DNA of 64,000 nt from Pseudomonadota bacterium (lineage in GTDB: Bacteria > Pseudomonadota > Alphaproteobacteria > Rhizobiales > Devosiaceae). The stretch is from assembly GCA_023391095.1 (NCBI GenBank), contig JAEWBN010000020.1, forward strand, positions 62,001-126,000. The letters run 5' to 3'. This document shows, piece after piece, positions 7,648 through 17,464 of this stretch (the stretch's first letter is position 1; every line of letters begins with the position of its first letter). The position numbers were made by a program, and so were the translations under genes. The notes beneath the pieces were generated by a model. It saw only the letters and a program-made list of their open reading frames with translations, had not been told where the DNA came from and ran no database searches.

Positions 7648-9839
7648 GACGTGGAATCTAGCGCAGACAGGACTGGCCGCACCCCCGGTTCCGGGGGGCG
7701 TGGCGCAAGCAAAAGCGGCAGGCGCACGACCACCGTGGTCCCCCCGGTATTTTCAAAGCGCACCATGCCGCCCAGGTCGTCGATGCGCTGGTGGAGGTTC
7801 TTGAGGCCATAGCCGTGCGTCTCGCCGGCCAGCGCCGCCTCAGGCAGGCCCTTGCCATTATCGGCAAAGGTCAAGGTCAGCACGGCGTCGTCGAGCGCCG
7901 CGGTCACCTTGAGCAGGGTCGCGCCGGAATGGCGGATGACGTTGGAGACGATTTCGCGCACCGCAGAAGTCAGCGCCTTGTGCACGCGATAATCGAGCCG
8001 CATCACCGGGAAATCGGTTTCGGGCAGTGGACAGTCGAATTCAATCCCTGCCGCCTCGAGCCGCCGCGCCGCCTCGTGCCGGATTTCGGCCAGGACGCGA
8101 TCGAGCTCCGCCTCGTCCCCGGAAAGACCCGACACGATGGCCCTGATGTCGCTCAGCGCGGCCTGGAGGATGGGGCGCGTGCGTTCGTCGGCGGTATGGA
8201 GGCCCGTGAGCAGTCGCGCGCCCACGTCGTCATGGAGGTCGCGGGCCATGCGGCGGCGCTCTTCTCCCACGCCACGCATATAGGCCTGCCGGCTTTCCTC
8301 TGCGCGCACGGTGAGGCTGAGGAGATTGTCGGCCAGCGCAAGGTGCCCGTGCTGGAAGAGCCCAGTGCCGCCGAACGGATAGCGCAGCCGCAGCCCCGGC
8401 GCGCCGGCCACGGGCGGCAATTCCAGTACCAGCCCGTCCTCTCCAATGGCCGGAACGGGCAGCGGCTGGGGATTGTCCAGCGTTTCCAGCGGATCGAACA
8501 GGCGCTGCAGCAGCTCGCGCCAGCGCTGGGCGCTGTCGGTGCGGCTGGGTGCAAAGGCCACCTGCATGGCGGCGGAAAAGAGCTCATGCTGCTTGAGCTG
8601 GTTGCGCGCGAAGAGCTTCTGCCAAAGCCAGTCGCGCAACGGCAGGTAAAGCAGGCCCACCAGCAGCAGCGAAATGGCAAGCGCCGGCGCCAGATCGAGA
8701 TTGAGAAAGGCGATCAGCGCCGCATCCAGCGCCAGCAGCAGGAAGGCGCCGACGGTGTAGTAGAGAATGCGATAGGCCCAGTCGCCCAGCTCGAACAGGC
8801 GGTAGCGGCGCAGGCCCAGCGCCAGCCCCACATAGATCAGCACGATGGCGCCCGCGGCATAATGCTGGGACAGGGGACTGTTGAGGCCCAGGAGGCCCGG
8901 CCCCAGTGACAGGAACGAGAAGATGCAGATGGCAAAGGCCACCGACAGGCCCAGCCAACCCAGCACCGCCCGGTCGTCCGGTGAATGGCGGGTGGCCCAC
9001 CATTGCGCCGCAATCAGCCCGAGAATGGTGAGCGTCATGCCCATGACAAAGACATAGTAGCCGTCCGCCTCCATCCCGAAGCGCAACACGTCCATGAGAA
9101 AGAAGGGCACGAGCACGGCCGGGACCAGCCAGAGCGATCCCAGCGGTACGATGCGCCGCGGATAGATCAGGAAAAGCCCGATCATGCCGCCGCCGAACAA
9201 CAGGATGCCGGCGTGATTGATCGGCATTAGCGTCGCGTAGGTCTGGGCGGGCAGGGCCAGTCCGCGATGGGCGTAAAAGGCCGAGGTCAGCGTCACCAAC
9301 ATGACCCCAAGGCCCGATAGGGCGAACAGGGACGGCGCCAGCTGGCCCGGCCGCAGAGCCCAAACCCAGCCGGCGATCAACGCACTCACAAGCCCAGTTG
9401 CGAACTGGATCCAGAAGCTGACGGGCAAGGTCCAGAGCGGCCTCGGCGCGGGCGTCACGACATGCGTCGATACCGCGCCATCCCCCGTGCGCAGCGTCAG
9501 CTCCAGTTCGGGCTGGGTCAGAAGTCGGGAAAGCTGCTCCTGCCGTTCATAGAAGGCGTCGATCTCCCCATAGCGCGTCAGCCCATCCGGCTCTGCCAGG
9601 AGATCGCGCGCCGTGAGGTTCAGAGGAGCGTCATCAGGCACGCCGACCGAGACCACGACCGCGCCATCCTGGACGCCAAAGGCGCCGCGCTCGGACACCA
9701 CATAGTCGTCGAGCGGGATCAGCCCGGCGCCCAGCCACGGAGTCGATGCCGCTGCCCAGAGCGTCATCGCTCCGGCCACGGCCACAAAAGCGGCAATGGC
9801 GGCAATGATCAGCGGTGAACGGACAGCCCCTCGAAACAT
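7644..9839 (-). CDS. Membrane sensor histidine kinase (HisKA_3 type)
   Basis: This 731-residue kinase has an N-terminal membrane anchor and a periplasmic segment of about 110 residues. A block of seven to eight hydrophobic helices follows (about residues 140-400), resembling 7TM sensor kinases. The C-terminal part has the HisKA_3 box with phosphoacceptor His (RRRMARDLHDDVGARL) and a HATPase domain (DNGKGLPE, then THGYGLKNLHQRI). HisKA_3 kinases pair with LuxR-type regulators, which is what the overlapping downstream gene encodes. The ligand is unknown. Confidence 0.88.
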   Translation of the reverse strand: MFRGAVRSPLIIAAIAAFVAVAGAMTLWAAASTPWLGAGLIPLDDYVVSERGAFGVQDGAVVVSVGVPDDAPLNLTARDLLAEPDGLTRYGEIDAFYERQEQLSRLLTQPELELTLRTGDGAVSTHVVTPAPRPLWTLPVSFWIQFATGLVSALIAGWVWALRPGQLAPSLFALSGLGVMLVTLTSAFYAHRGLALPAQTYATLMPINHAGILLFGGGMIGLFLIYPRRIVPLGSLWLVPAVLVPFFLMDVLRFGMEADGYYVFVMGMTLTILGLIAAQWWATRHSPDDRAVLGWLGLSVAFAICIFSFLSLGPGLLGLNSPLSQHYAAGAIVLIYVGLALGLRRYRLFELGDWAYRILYYTVGAFLLLALDAALIAFLNLDLAPALAISLLLVGLLYLPLRDWLWQKLFARNQLKQHELFSAAMQVAFAPSRTDSAQRWRELLQRLFDPLETLDNPQPLPVPAIGEDGLVLELPPVAGAPGLRLRYPFGGTGLFQHGHLALADNLLSLTVRAEESRQAYMRGVGEERRRMARDLHDDVGARLLTGLHTADERTRPILQAALSDIRAIVSGLSGDEAELDRVLAEIRHEAARRLEAAGIEFDCPLPETDFPVMRLDYRVHKALTSAVREIVSNVIRHSGATLLKVTAALDDAVLTLTFADNGKGLPEAALAGETHGYGLKNLHQRIDDLGGMVRFENTGGTTVVVRLPLLLAPRPPEPGVRPVLSALDSTS

Positions 9840-9893
9840 GCCGCACTAAAAGAGCAATTATCGAGCGGCCGCAATAGGCTGGTTAAGATAGAG

Positions 9894-10670
9894 TTACTTG
9901 TCTCGGTAAATATCAAACGGCCCGATGGCCTGCGTCGTCGCCATGAGCTGGATCTTGTTGACATTGACATGTTCGGGCAGGCTGGTGGCCCAGAAGATTG
10001 ACTCTGCAATATCTTCCGCGGTCATCGCTTTTGTCCCGGCATAAACATTGCCGGCCTTGCCCTCGTCGCCCTTGAAGCGCACCAGGGAAAACTCCGTCTC
10101 GGTCAGGCCCGGCTCGATATCGGTCACGCGCACATTCTTGCCTTGAAGGTCCGAGCGGACGGCGAGGGCGAAGTGCTTCACGAAGGCCTTGCTGGCCGCA
10201 TAGACCGAGCCGCCCGGATAGGCGAATTCGCCCGCCACCGACCCCAGCGTCACCACATGCCCGCCGCCCCGCGCGATCAAGCCGGGCAGGAGGAGGCGCA
10301 CGGTATAGACGAGCCCGGATATGTTTGTGTCGATCATGGTTTGCCAATCATTGAGATCGGCTTCCGCCGCCGGCTGCAGCCCCAGCGCCAGTCCGGCATT
10401 GGCCAGCACCACGTTGATCGCGTCGAACGGCGCAGGGATGGACGCAATGGCAGCCTCCAGCGCCGCGCGGTCGCGCACGTCGAGCGGGATGATGTGGCAC
10501 TTGTCCGCACCCAGTTCGTCACGCAGTGCCAGGAGCCGGTCCTCGCGGCGCCCCGTCGCCACCACCTTGCCACCTGCCGCTACATAGCGGCGCGCCGCGG
10601 CGGCGCCGAAGCCGGATGTGGCCCCGGTGATGAAGACGACGAAGCGGCTGGGGTCGAGCAGGGAATACAT
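9894..10670 (-). CDS. SDR family NADP-dependent oxidoreductase (YdfG-like)
   Basis: This 258-residue classical short-chain dehydrogenase has the cofactor motif TGATSGFG (15-22), NAG in VLANAGLAL and the catalytic YAASK. The overall pattern, including an ATGRREDRL stretch after the second strand, matches the YdfG/serine 3-dehydrogenase subgroup, which acts on 3-hydroxy acids such as L-allo-threonine or 3-hydroxypropionate. Arginines after the second strand favour NADP. It appears monocistronic. Confidence 0.85.
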   Translation of the reverse strand: MYSLLDPSRFVVFITGATSGFGAAAARRYVAAGGKVVATGRREDRLLALRDELGADKCHIIPLDVRDRAALEAAIASIPAPFDAINVVLANAGLALGLQPAAEADLNDWQTMIDTNISGLVYTVRLLLPGLIARGGGHVVTLGSVAGEFAYPGGSVYAASKAFVKHFALAVRSDLQGKNVRVTDIEPGLTETEFSLVRFKGDEGKAGNVYAGTKAMTAEDIAESIFWATSLPEHVNVNKIQLMATTQAIGPFDIYRDK

Positions 10671-10966
10671 GTCACGTCCTGGTATGGTGGAGTGCTGCAG
10701 GGTGACCCGAGGCCGGGCAAGGCGTCAACCTTTCCAATGGTCAAAAGGGGTTACGGCAACAGAGCCCGCCGTTGCCCATCGGCCACGCTCGTGCGCCCTT
10801 GCACAGGAAGTGCGGCGTTCGGGCTGGTCCTCGCGCCGTTCCGGCCCTAAACTTGCCATCAAATTTTCGCCATCTGGCGGCGCGTGGCGTCAGCGCAGGT
10901 GGGGGCGGGGGACCTTAACGGAATCTTTCCGTCCAGGCGGCAATTATCGGCTTTAGCCCATTCTGG
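10671..10966. other. Intergenic region upstream of tamA
   Basis: This 296-bp spacer separates the divergent SDR and tamA genes and must hold both promoters. No gene, strong hairpin or clear operator was recognised. Confidence 0.4.
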
Positions 10967-12910
10967 TTGAAGCGTAACGGGCGGGATAGACCACTGCAAA
11001 GCGCGCGTTTGGTATCGAGTATTGGCGCCTTGTGCATCGCCATGGCGGGATTGCTCCCGATGGCGGCGCCCGCCTATGGTTTTGAACTCTTCGGCATAAA
11101 ATTCTTCGAGGATCAGGCTGACCGGGACGCCGAAGCGGTCATTGTCGATCCTCAGCCTTACTCCGTCACCTTTGTTTCGTCCCAGCCCGGTGCGCTTGAA
11201 GACGCAGTGCGCAATGCCTCGACCCTGGTGGCCGACCAGAACGAGCCTGCCTCGGGTGCAGCCGGGCTCATCGCCAAGGCGCGGGGCGACTATCGGCGCA
11301 TCCTGGCCGCGCTTTATGCCGAAGGCCATTATGGCGGCGCCGTCAGCATCCGCATCGGCGGCGCTGAAGCGTCCAACCTGCCGCCCGATACCAATCTGCC
11401 CGATCCGGTCGATGTGACCATTGCCGTCGATCCGGGTCCACTGTTCCGCTTCGGCTCGGTCAATATCGCCAATTCCGCGCCGCCCACCGACGATCCCGAG
11501 GATCAGGTGGACCTGCCGATCATGCGCGGTTTCGGCTCCGGCGAGATTGCCCGCTCTTCCGTGATCCTGCGCGCCGAGCAACTGGCGCTCGAAGCCTGGC
11601 GCCAGCAGGGCTATCCCAAGGCCGAGATCGTCAATCGCGACGTGGTGGCCGACCACGCCACCAATACGGTCGATGCGACGATCACGGTCAATCCCGGCCG
11701 CCATGCCGCTTTCGGGCCGGTCAGCGTCAGCGGCACCACCAATATGAACCCCGATTTCGTGGCCGAGCAGACGGGCCTCGCCGTCGGCCAGGAATATGAT
11801 CCGGACGACCTGCGCCGCGCCCAGCGCCGTCTAGACCGGCTCGAAGTGTTTCGCGCTGCCCGTTTCCAGGCCGCCGAAGAGATTGGCAGCAATGGACTTT
11901 TGCCGTTTGACCTGCTGGTCGAGGAACTGCCGGGCCGCCGCTTCGGCGCCGGCGCCACCTGGTCCACCGTCGATGGACTGGGGGTCGAGGCCTATCATCT
12001 GTGGCGCAATCTTTTCGGGCAGGCCGAACGGCTGCGGCTCGATGCCCGCGTTGCCAGCATCGGCTACCCGGTCAATACCGACGAATTCGACTACTTCTTG
12101 GGCGGCACCTTCACCAAGCCCGGCTTCTACCACCCCGACGTGGACCTCGTCGCCGCCATCTCGGCCGAGCGCACCGTCCATCCCAACTATACCGAGCTTT
12201 CCGCCAATGGCCGGGTAGGGCTGACCTGGTTCTTCTCCGATGAACTGACCTTCGATGTCGGCGCATCCTTTGAGCGTTCGCGCTTCGAAGACGGCTTTGG
12301 CATACGCGATTTCTCGACGGCCGGGGTCGATGCCGCCGTCGTCTACGACGGCCGCGACAGCAGCGTCGATCCGACCGAAGGCTTCTATGCCGCTGCCAAT
12401 ATCGAGCCCTATTACGACTTCATCTATGGCAATCCCGGTGCGCGTATCGTCATCGAGGGCCGTACCTATTTCGGATTTTCCGAAGAGGACGCCTTTATCC
12501 TGGCCGGACGCATCAAGGCCGGCGCCCTCGTTGGTCCTTCGCTCGACCAGATTCCGCCCGATAAGCTGTTCTTTGCCGGGGGTGGTGGTTCGGTGCGCGG
12601 CTATGGCTTCAAGTCCATCGGCGTCGACAATGGCGCTGGCGTCGTGACCGGCGGGCGCTACCTGCTGGAAGCCTCGGTCGAAGCGCGCGCCAAGGTGCGA
12701 GAAGATATCGGCATTGTCGGCTTTCTGGACGGTGGCTATGTCGCCGCCGATACCTTCCCCGGCATTGACGACCTGCGCCTCGGCGCCGGCGTGGGCCTGC
12801 GCTATTATACCGGCCTTGGTCCCCTGCGCCTCGATCTGGCGGTGCCGCTCAACAAGCGGGCGGGTGACCCCGATTACGCCATCTATGCCGGCATTGGGCA
12901 GGCTTTCTGA
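10967..12910 (+). CDS. tamA: Autotransporter assembly complex outer membrane protein TamA
   Basis: This 647-residue Omp85-superfamily protein starts with a signal peptide (hydrophobic core around residues 17-32, AYG cleavage region near 38), continues with POTRA-like domains to about residue 320, and ends in a 16-strand-type beta barrel with the VRGYGFKSIG motif (the L6 VRGF/Y-type motif) and an aromatic C terminus. TamA works with TamB in outer membrane biogenesis, inserting some barrel proteins and, as now thought, moving phospholipids. The predicted start is TTG. The stop overlaps the tamB ATG by one base. Confidence 0.9.
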   Translation: MKRNGRDRPLQSARLVSSIGALCIAMAGLLPMAAPAYGFELFGIKFFEDQADRDAEAVIVDPQPYSVTFVSSQPGALEDAVRNASTLVADQNEPASGAAGLIAKARGDYRRILAALYAEGHYGGAVSIRIGGAEASNLPPDTNLPDPVDVTIAVDPGPLFRFGSVNIANSAPPTDDPEDQVDLPIMRGFGSGEIARSSVILRAEQLALEAWRQQGYPKAEIVNRDVVADHATNTVDATITVNPGRHAAFGPVSVSGTTNMNPDFVAEQTGLAVGQEYDPDDLRRAQRRLDRLEVFRAARFQAAEEIGSNGLLPFDLLVEELPGRRFGAGATWSTVDGLGVEAYHLWRNLFGQAERLRLDARVASIGYPVNTDEFDYFLGGTFTKPGFYHPDVDLVAAISAERTVHPNYTELSANGRVGLTWFFSDELTFDVGASFERSRFEDGFGIRDFSTAGVDAAVVYDGRDSSVDPTEGFYAAANIEPYYDFIYGNPGARIVIEGRTYFGFSEEDAFILAGRIKAGALVGPSLDQIPPDKLFFAGGGGSVRGYGFKSIGVDNGAGVVTGGRYLLEASVEARAKVREDIGIVGFLDGGYVAADTFPGIDDLRLGAGVGLRYYTGLGPLRLDLAVPLNKRAGDPDYAIYAGIGQAF

Positions 12911-15900
12911 TGGTTGCCCTCCCCAAAAAGCCCCGTCGCCTTCTCGTGCTCGGCCTTCTGGTCGGCGCCGTCGCCGTGCCGGCCGCCCTGGTCGCGCAGG
13001 ACATGCTCACCATGGACGACGAGGAGCAGAAGGACTGGCTCACCAGCTTCGTCCAGGACCGTCTCTCGACGCCCGAGCGCCAGATTCGTCTTTCCAATAT
13101 TGACGGCATCCTGGGCTCGGACGTTTCGATCCGCACCATCACCATTTCCGACCAGGAAGGGGTGTGGCTGCGCGTCAACAATGCCAGCCTCAACTGGAAC
13201 CAGGCCGCGCTGTTCACCGGCCGGCTGGAAGTGCGTTCGCTGCGGGCCGATTCCATCGAATATCTGCGCAATGCCGTTCCGGCCGCAGGCGCGGTGGACC
13301 TGCCGCCGCCAGAAGCGGGCTCCTTCCAGATCCCCGAATTCCCCGTCGCCATCCAGCTTGGCGAGCTGTCGGTGCCCAGCGTCACCTTCGGGGAAAGCGT
13401 CTTTGGCCTCGGTTCGGAAATCTCGCTGGCGGGTGCCCTGACGCTGGAAGACGGCAATCTCACTACCGGCCTCGACATCGTCCGTCTTGACGGCCCGGGC
13501 GGTTCGCTCAATCTCGATGTCGCCTATACCCGCGCCGACAATCGCATCGATCTCGATCTCGGGCTCAACGAGCCGGCGAACGGCGTCATCGCCAATCTCC
13601 TCAATATCGAGGGGCGTCCCGCCATGCAGCTGACGCTGGCGGGCGAGGGTCCGGTCACTGACCTCGTTGCCGAGATGCAGGTTCTGGCCGACGGCCGCAC
13701 CGCGCTGTCCGGTACGGCCACGGTGGCGCAGGGCGCCGACGGCATTGCCATCAATGCCGATCTGGGCGGCCCGCTTTCGACCCTCATGGCCGAGCCCTAT
13801 CGCCCCTTCTTCGGGGCCGAAACCCGGCTCAGCGCCCGCGCCCTCCTGCGCGAAGAAGGCGGGCTCGATATTTCCGGCCTCACCCTTTCGGGCGGCCAAC
13901 TGGCCCTCAGCGCCACGGCAGAAACAACCGCCGACAATTTCCTGTCCCGGCTTGATCTCGACGCTTCCATTGCCGATCCCACGGGTTCTTCCGTCATCCT
14001 GCCGGTGCCCGGCGGCGCGACGCGGGTCGGCACAGCACGGCTCTCCGTCGATTTCGGCGTCGCGGGCAGCGAGGACTGGAACGCAGTGCTCGGCGTCGAC
14101 CGCTTTGAAACCGACGGCATCGCGGTCGATACGCTTGGCCTGACCCTGGGCGGGGTGGCGCGCGATCTTGAAGATCCTGCCAAGCGCATGGTCACGTTCA
14201 ACGGCGATGGCACGCTGGCGGGTGTCACGGGCGATGAAGGCATTGAAGCCGCGTTCGGCGACAGCGTCGGCCTGGGCCTTGCAGGTCTGTGGAATGCCGG
14301 CGAACCCATCCAGCTTGCGCAATTGCGCATCGTCGGGGAAGCGCTGACCGCCGACCTCACCGGCACCATCGACGGCACTGATTTCGACGGCACGGTCCAG
14401 CTCGAAACCGCCAATATCGCGCCCTTCTCGGCCCTTGCCGGGCGGCAGCTTTCCGGTGGCATGACGCTGGTGGCCAATGGCCGCATCCAGCCGCTGAGCG
14501 GTGGCTTCGATCTCGATTTCGATGGCACCGGCCGCGATCTGCGCGTCGATGATCCGGTGGCCGACGCTCTGCTCGAGGGCGAGGTGCGTCTCGATGGGCG
14601 CCTGGCCCGCACCGAGGCCGGGATCGTCGCCGACGACTTCAGCATTGCCAATGCACAGGTCCAGTTCACCGCCGACGGCGTCTATGCCAGCGACACTGCC
14701 AATTTCGCCATTGGCCTCGATCTCAGCGATCTGGCACTGATTTCTCCCCAAGCCAGCGGCGCTCTCAGCGTTCGCGGCACTGCAACATCCACCACCGCCG
14801 AGGAGCCGCTCGTGCTGGCGCTCACCGGCCGGGTGCCGAGCGGGCAGCTCGACCGCTACGCCTTGCGCGATGCCCAGATCGGGCTCACCGCTAGCCTCTT
14901 TTCCGGGGTGGTCGATGGCGACGTCTCCGGCTCGGCCATGCTCGACGGCCACCGGGCGAGCCTGGCGTCCCGTTTCCGCGCCGACAACGACGTGCAGTCG
15001 CTGTCCGGCATGAGCTTCGAAGTGGCGGGCACAAGGCTGACCGGCGCCGTCAACCGCAGTGTCGAAACCGGGCTCTTCGACGGCCGGCTCGACATTGCCG
15101 CAACCGATATTTCGCTGGCCGCCGCGCTGCTCCTGGCCGATGCCTCGGGCGCGCTCAACGCCGCCGTCACCCTCACCCCGGAAGGGGACACGCAGTCGGC
15201 GGGCATCACTGCCAATGCCGCCAATCTGCGGTTCAACGACATTGCCGTGGGTCAGGCCGAAATCACCGCCACCCTGGGCGACCTCTTCGGCGTGCCTGCC
15301 GCCAATGGCACGGCGACCGCCCGCGCCGTTTCGGCCGGCGGCGTCACTGTCAACCTCCTCAATGCCTCGGCCAGCCAGAGCGGAGAGACCACCAGTTTCA
15401 CCGCCACGGCTGCCCTCGCCACCGGCACCGGTGTCGATGTCAGGGGCGCGCTCAGCCCCATCGACGGCGGTTACCGGCTTGCCCTTAATCACGCCAATCT
15501 GGTTCAGGGGCGGCTTTCGGCCCGCCTTGCCAATCCCACATCCGTCGTGGTGCGGGACGAAAGCATAGCGCTGGACGCCGTGCGCTTCCTCGTGGGTTCC
15601 GGCAGCATCACGGCCACCGGTACCGCCGGCACTGCGCTCGACATGGTCGTCGATATTGCCGATCTGCCGCTCAACATCGCCAATGCCGTCGTGCCGAGCC
15701 TGGGCCTTTCCGGCACCGTCAATGGCCGCGCCACCGTCACCGGTTCGGCATCCGATCCGCGCGTGCGCTTCGATGCCCGCGGCTCGGGCATCAGCGCCGC
15801 CGCTGTCGCGCCCTATGGCATTGCCCCGCTGAGCTTTTCGGCCAACGGCAGCTTTGCCGCCAATGCGGTGGCGCTCGATAGCCTCACCGCCAATGGCAGC

Positions 15901-17253
15901 GGCGGCCTCGCCATTTCCGGCTCGGGCCGCGTGCCCCTTTCCGGCCCGGGGCTTGCCGTCTCGCTCACCGGCTCCGCGCCGCTGGCCCTGGCCAATCAGT
16001 TCGTCGCCGACCGAGGCGGCCAGTTTTCGGGCACCGCCAATCTCGACGCCCGCGTCAGCGGCAGCCTCACCAGCCCGCAATTTGCCGGTACGGTCGCGAC
16101 CAGCGGCGCGGGTTATGTCGATCCCGAACTCAACCTGCGCCTCACCAATATCAATGGCCGCGTCGCGCTCAGCGAAACCCGCGCCACCATCGAAACGCTT
16201 TCGGCCAATCTGGCCACCGGCGGCAGCGTCTCGGCGTCGGGTACGGTGGGCCTCACCGGCGCCCTTCCGGCCAACGTCAATCTCAACATCGCCTCGGCGC
16301 GCTATGCCGATGCCGACCTCTTCGTCGCGACCCTCTCGGGTGGCCTCACCCTCACCGGCAATATCTTGGGCACGCCGCTGCTTGCGGGCAATGTGCTGGT
16401 GGAGGAAGCATTCATCACCGTGCCCGAAAGCCTGGGCGGCGGCGCTGCGTTTATCGATGTGCGCCATCGGGCGACACCTGCACCCGTCCGGGCCACGCTG
16501 GAACGCGCCAAGGTCTTTTCCAACGGCGTGCCCGCGCCCCGGACACGCCCGCCGGGCTTGCTGCTCGACATCAATGTCAATGCGCCCAACCAGATCTTCA
16601 TTCGCGGCCGGGGCCTTGATGCCGAAGTGGGCGGCTCGGTGCGGCTGACCGGTCCGGTCAATGCGATCCAGCCGGTGGGCGCATTTACGCTGACGCGCGG
16701 CCGGATGTCGATCATCGGCCAGCGCATCACCTTCGACACGGGCACCGTCACGCTGGTCGGCGACCTTGATCCGCAGATTTTCTTCCAGGCCCGCACGGGT
16801 GACGATGATCTCACCGTCTTCGTGACCGTCGCCGGCCGCGTGTCCGATCCGGACATCACCTTCACCTCCGCGCCGCAACTGCCGCAGGACGAAGTGCTGA
16901 GCCGTCTGCTGTTCAGGCGCTCCATGGGCGAACTCTCGCCGCTGCAACTGGCCCAGCTGGCGACGGCCGCAGCCGAGCTTGTCGGGGGCGGGGGCGGCGG
17001 TGGCCTGCTCGACGGTTTGCGTGGTGCAGCCGGTCTTGCCGATCTTGACGTGGTGACGGATGCGGCGGGCAATGTCGGCGTCCAGGCGGGCACCTACCTC
17101 CAGGACAATGTCTATCTGGGCGTCACTGCCGGGGCCAATGGCCAGTCCCGCGTCAGCATCAATCTCGATGTCACGGACGAGCTGACCGTGCGCGGTGCTG
17201 CCGGGCAGGACGGCAATTCCAGCATCGGCGTCTTCTACGAGCAGGACTACTAG
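12910..17253 (+). CDS. tamB: Translocation and assembly module protein TamB
   Basis: This 1447-residue AsmA/DUF490-family protein has an N-terminal membrane anchor (LLVLGLLVGAVAVPAALVA). A very long repetitive beta-taco region with many Gly/Ala/Thr/Asn-rich strands follows, and the conserved DUF490 C-terminal domain is present (GTVTLVGDLDPQIFFQART, then LLFRRSMGELSPLQLAQLA). It ends in an aromatic residue. TamB spans the periplasm between the inner membrane and TamA. Its length is typical for alphaproteobacteria. It is coupled to tamA through a TGATG overlap. Confidence 0.93.
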   Translation: MVALPKKPRRLLVLGLLVGAVAVPAALVAQDMLTMDDEEQKDWLTSFVQDRLSTPERQIRLSNIDGILGSDVSIRTITISDQEGVWLRVNNASLNWNQAALFTGRLEVRSLRADSIEYLRNAVPAAGAVDLPPPEAGSFQIPEFPVAIQLGELSVPSVTFGESVFGLGSEISLAGALTLEDGNLTTGLDIVRLDGPGGSLNLDVAYTRADNRIDLDLGLNEPANGVIANLLNIEGRPAMQLTLAGEGPVTDLVAEMQVLADGRTALSGTATVAQGADGIAINADLGGPLSTLMAEPYRPFFGAETRLSARALLREEGGLDISGLTLSGGQLALSATAETTADNFLSRLDLDASIADPTGSSVILPVPGGATRVGTARLSVDFGVAGSEDWNAVLGVDRFETDGIAVDTLGLTLGGVARDLEDPAKRMVTFNGDGTLAGVTGDEGIEAAFGDSVGLGLAGLWNAGEPIQLAQLRIVGEALTADLTGTIDGTDFDGTVQLETANIAPFSALAGRQLSGGMTLVANGRIQPLSGGFDLDFDGTGRDLRVDDPVADALLEGEVRLDGRLARTEAGIVADDFSIANAQVQFTADGVYASDTANFAIGLDLSDLALISPQASGALSVRGTATSTTAEEPLVLALTGRVPSGQLDRYALRDAQIGLTASLFSGVVDGDVSGSAMLDGHRASLASRFRADNDVQSLSGMSFEVAGTRLTGAVNRSVETGLFDGRLDIAATDISLAAALLLADASGALNAAVTLTPEGDTQSAGITANAANLRFNDIAVGQAEITATLGDLFGVPAANGTATARAVSAGGVTVNLLNASASQSGETTSFTATAALATGTGVDVRGALSPIDGGYRLALNHANLVQGRLSARLANPTSVVVRDESIALDAVRFLVGSGSITATGTAGTALDMVVDIADLPLNIANAVVPSLGLSGTVNGRATVTGSASDPRVRFDARGSGISAAAVAPYGIAPLSFSANGSFAANAVALDSLTANGSGGLAISGSGRVPLSGPGLAVSLTGSAPLALANQFVADRGGQFSGTANLDARVSGSLTSPQFAGTVATSGAGYVDPELNLRLTNINGRVALSETRATIETLSANLATGGSVSASGTVGLTGALPANVNLNIASARYADADLFVATLSGGLTLTGNILGTPLLAGNVLVEEAFITVPESLGGGAAFIDVRHRATPAPVRATLERAKVFSNGVPAPRTRPPGLLLDINVNAPNQIFIRGRGLDAEVGGSVRLTGPVNAIQPVGAFTLTRGRMSIIGQRITFDTGTVTLVGDLDPQIFFQARTGDDDLTVFVTVAGRVSDPDITFTSAPQLPQDEVLSRLLFRRSMGELSPLQLAQLATAAAELVGGGGGGGLLDGLRGAAGLADLDVVTDAAGNVGVQAGTYLQDNVYLGVTAGANGQSRVSINLDVTDELTVRGAAGQDGNSSIGVFYEQDY

Positions 17254-17411
17254 CCCGCTCAGCCTGCGGTGAACGTTCCGCACACACCGAGCTGTCCTCG
17301 GGCCTGACGCGACGACTATCGGCAACGGCCGCACTGCCATGATTGGCGTTGCCCCGCCCGCCCGACCGGGCAATCCACCTGCATCAGGCATTCCGTTGAC
17401 AGAGCGCGGAA

Positions 17412-17443
17412 CACAAAAATAAAGGGCGGCCCGAAGGCCGCCC
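17412..17443 (-). terminator. Rho-independent terminator after yejA
   Basis: On the minus strand an 8-bp stem (GGGCGGCC at 17424-17431 pairing with GGCCGCCC at 17436-17443, 4-nt loop) is followed by a T-rich tract. It ends the yejBEFA operon. Confidence 0.85.
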
Positions 17444-17464
17444 GCATCTTGTTGCAGCCTTGCC

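Noticed and set aside
12883..17391. A 1502-codon open frame antisense to tamB
   Set aside because: Its protein is low-complexity Gly/Ala/Arg/His-rich and lacks any family pattern, while the plus strand encodes a clear TamB. Long antisense frames are expected in GC-rich genes with strong third-position bias.
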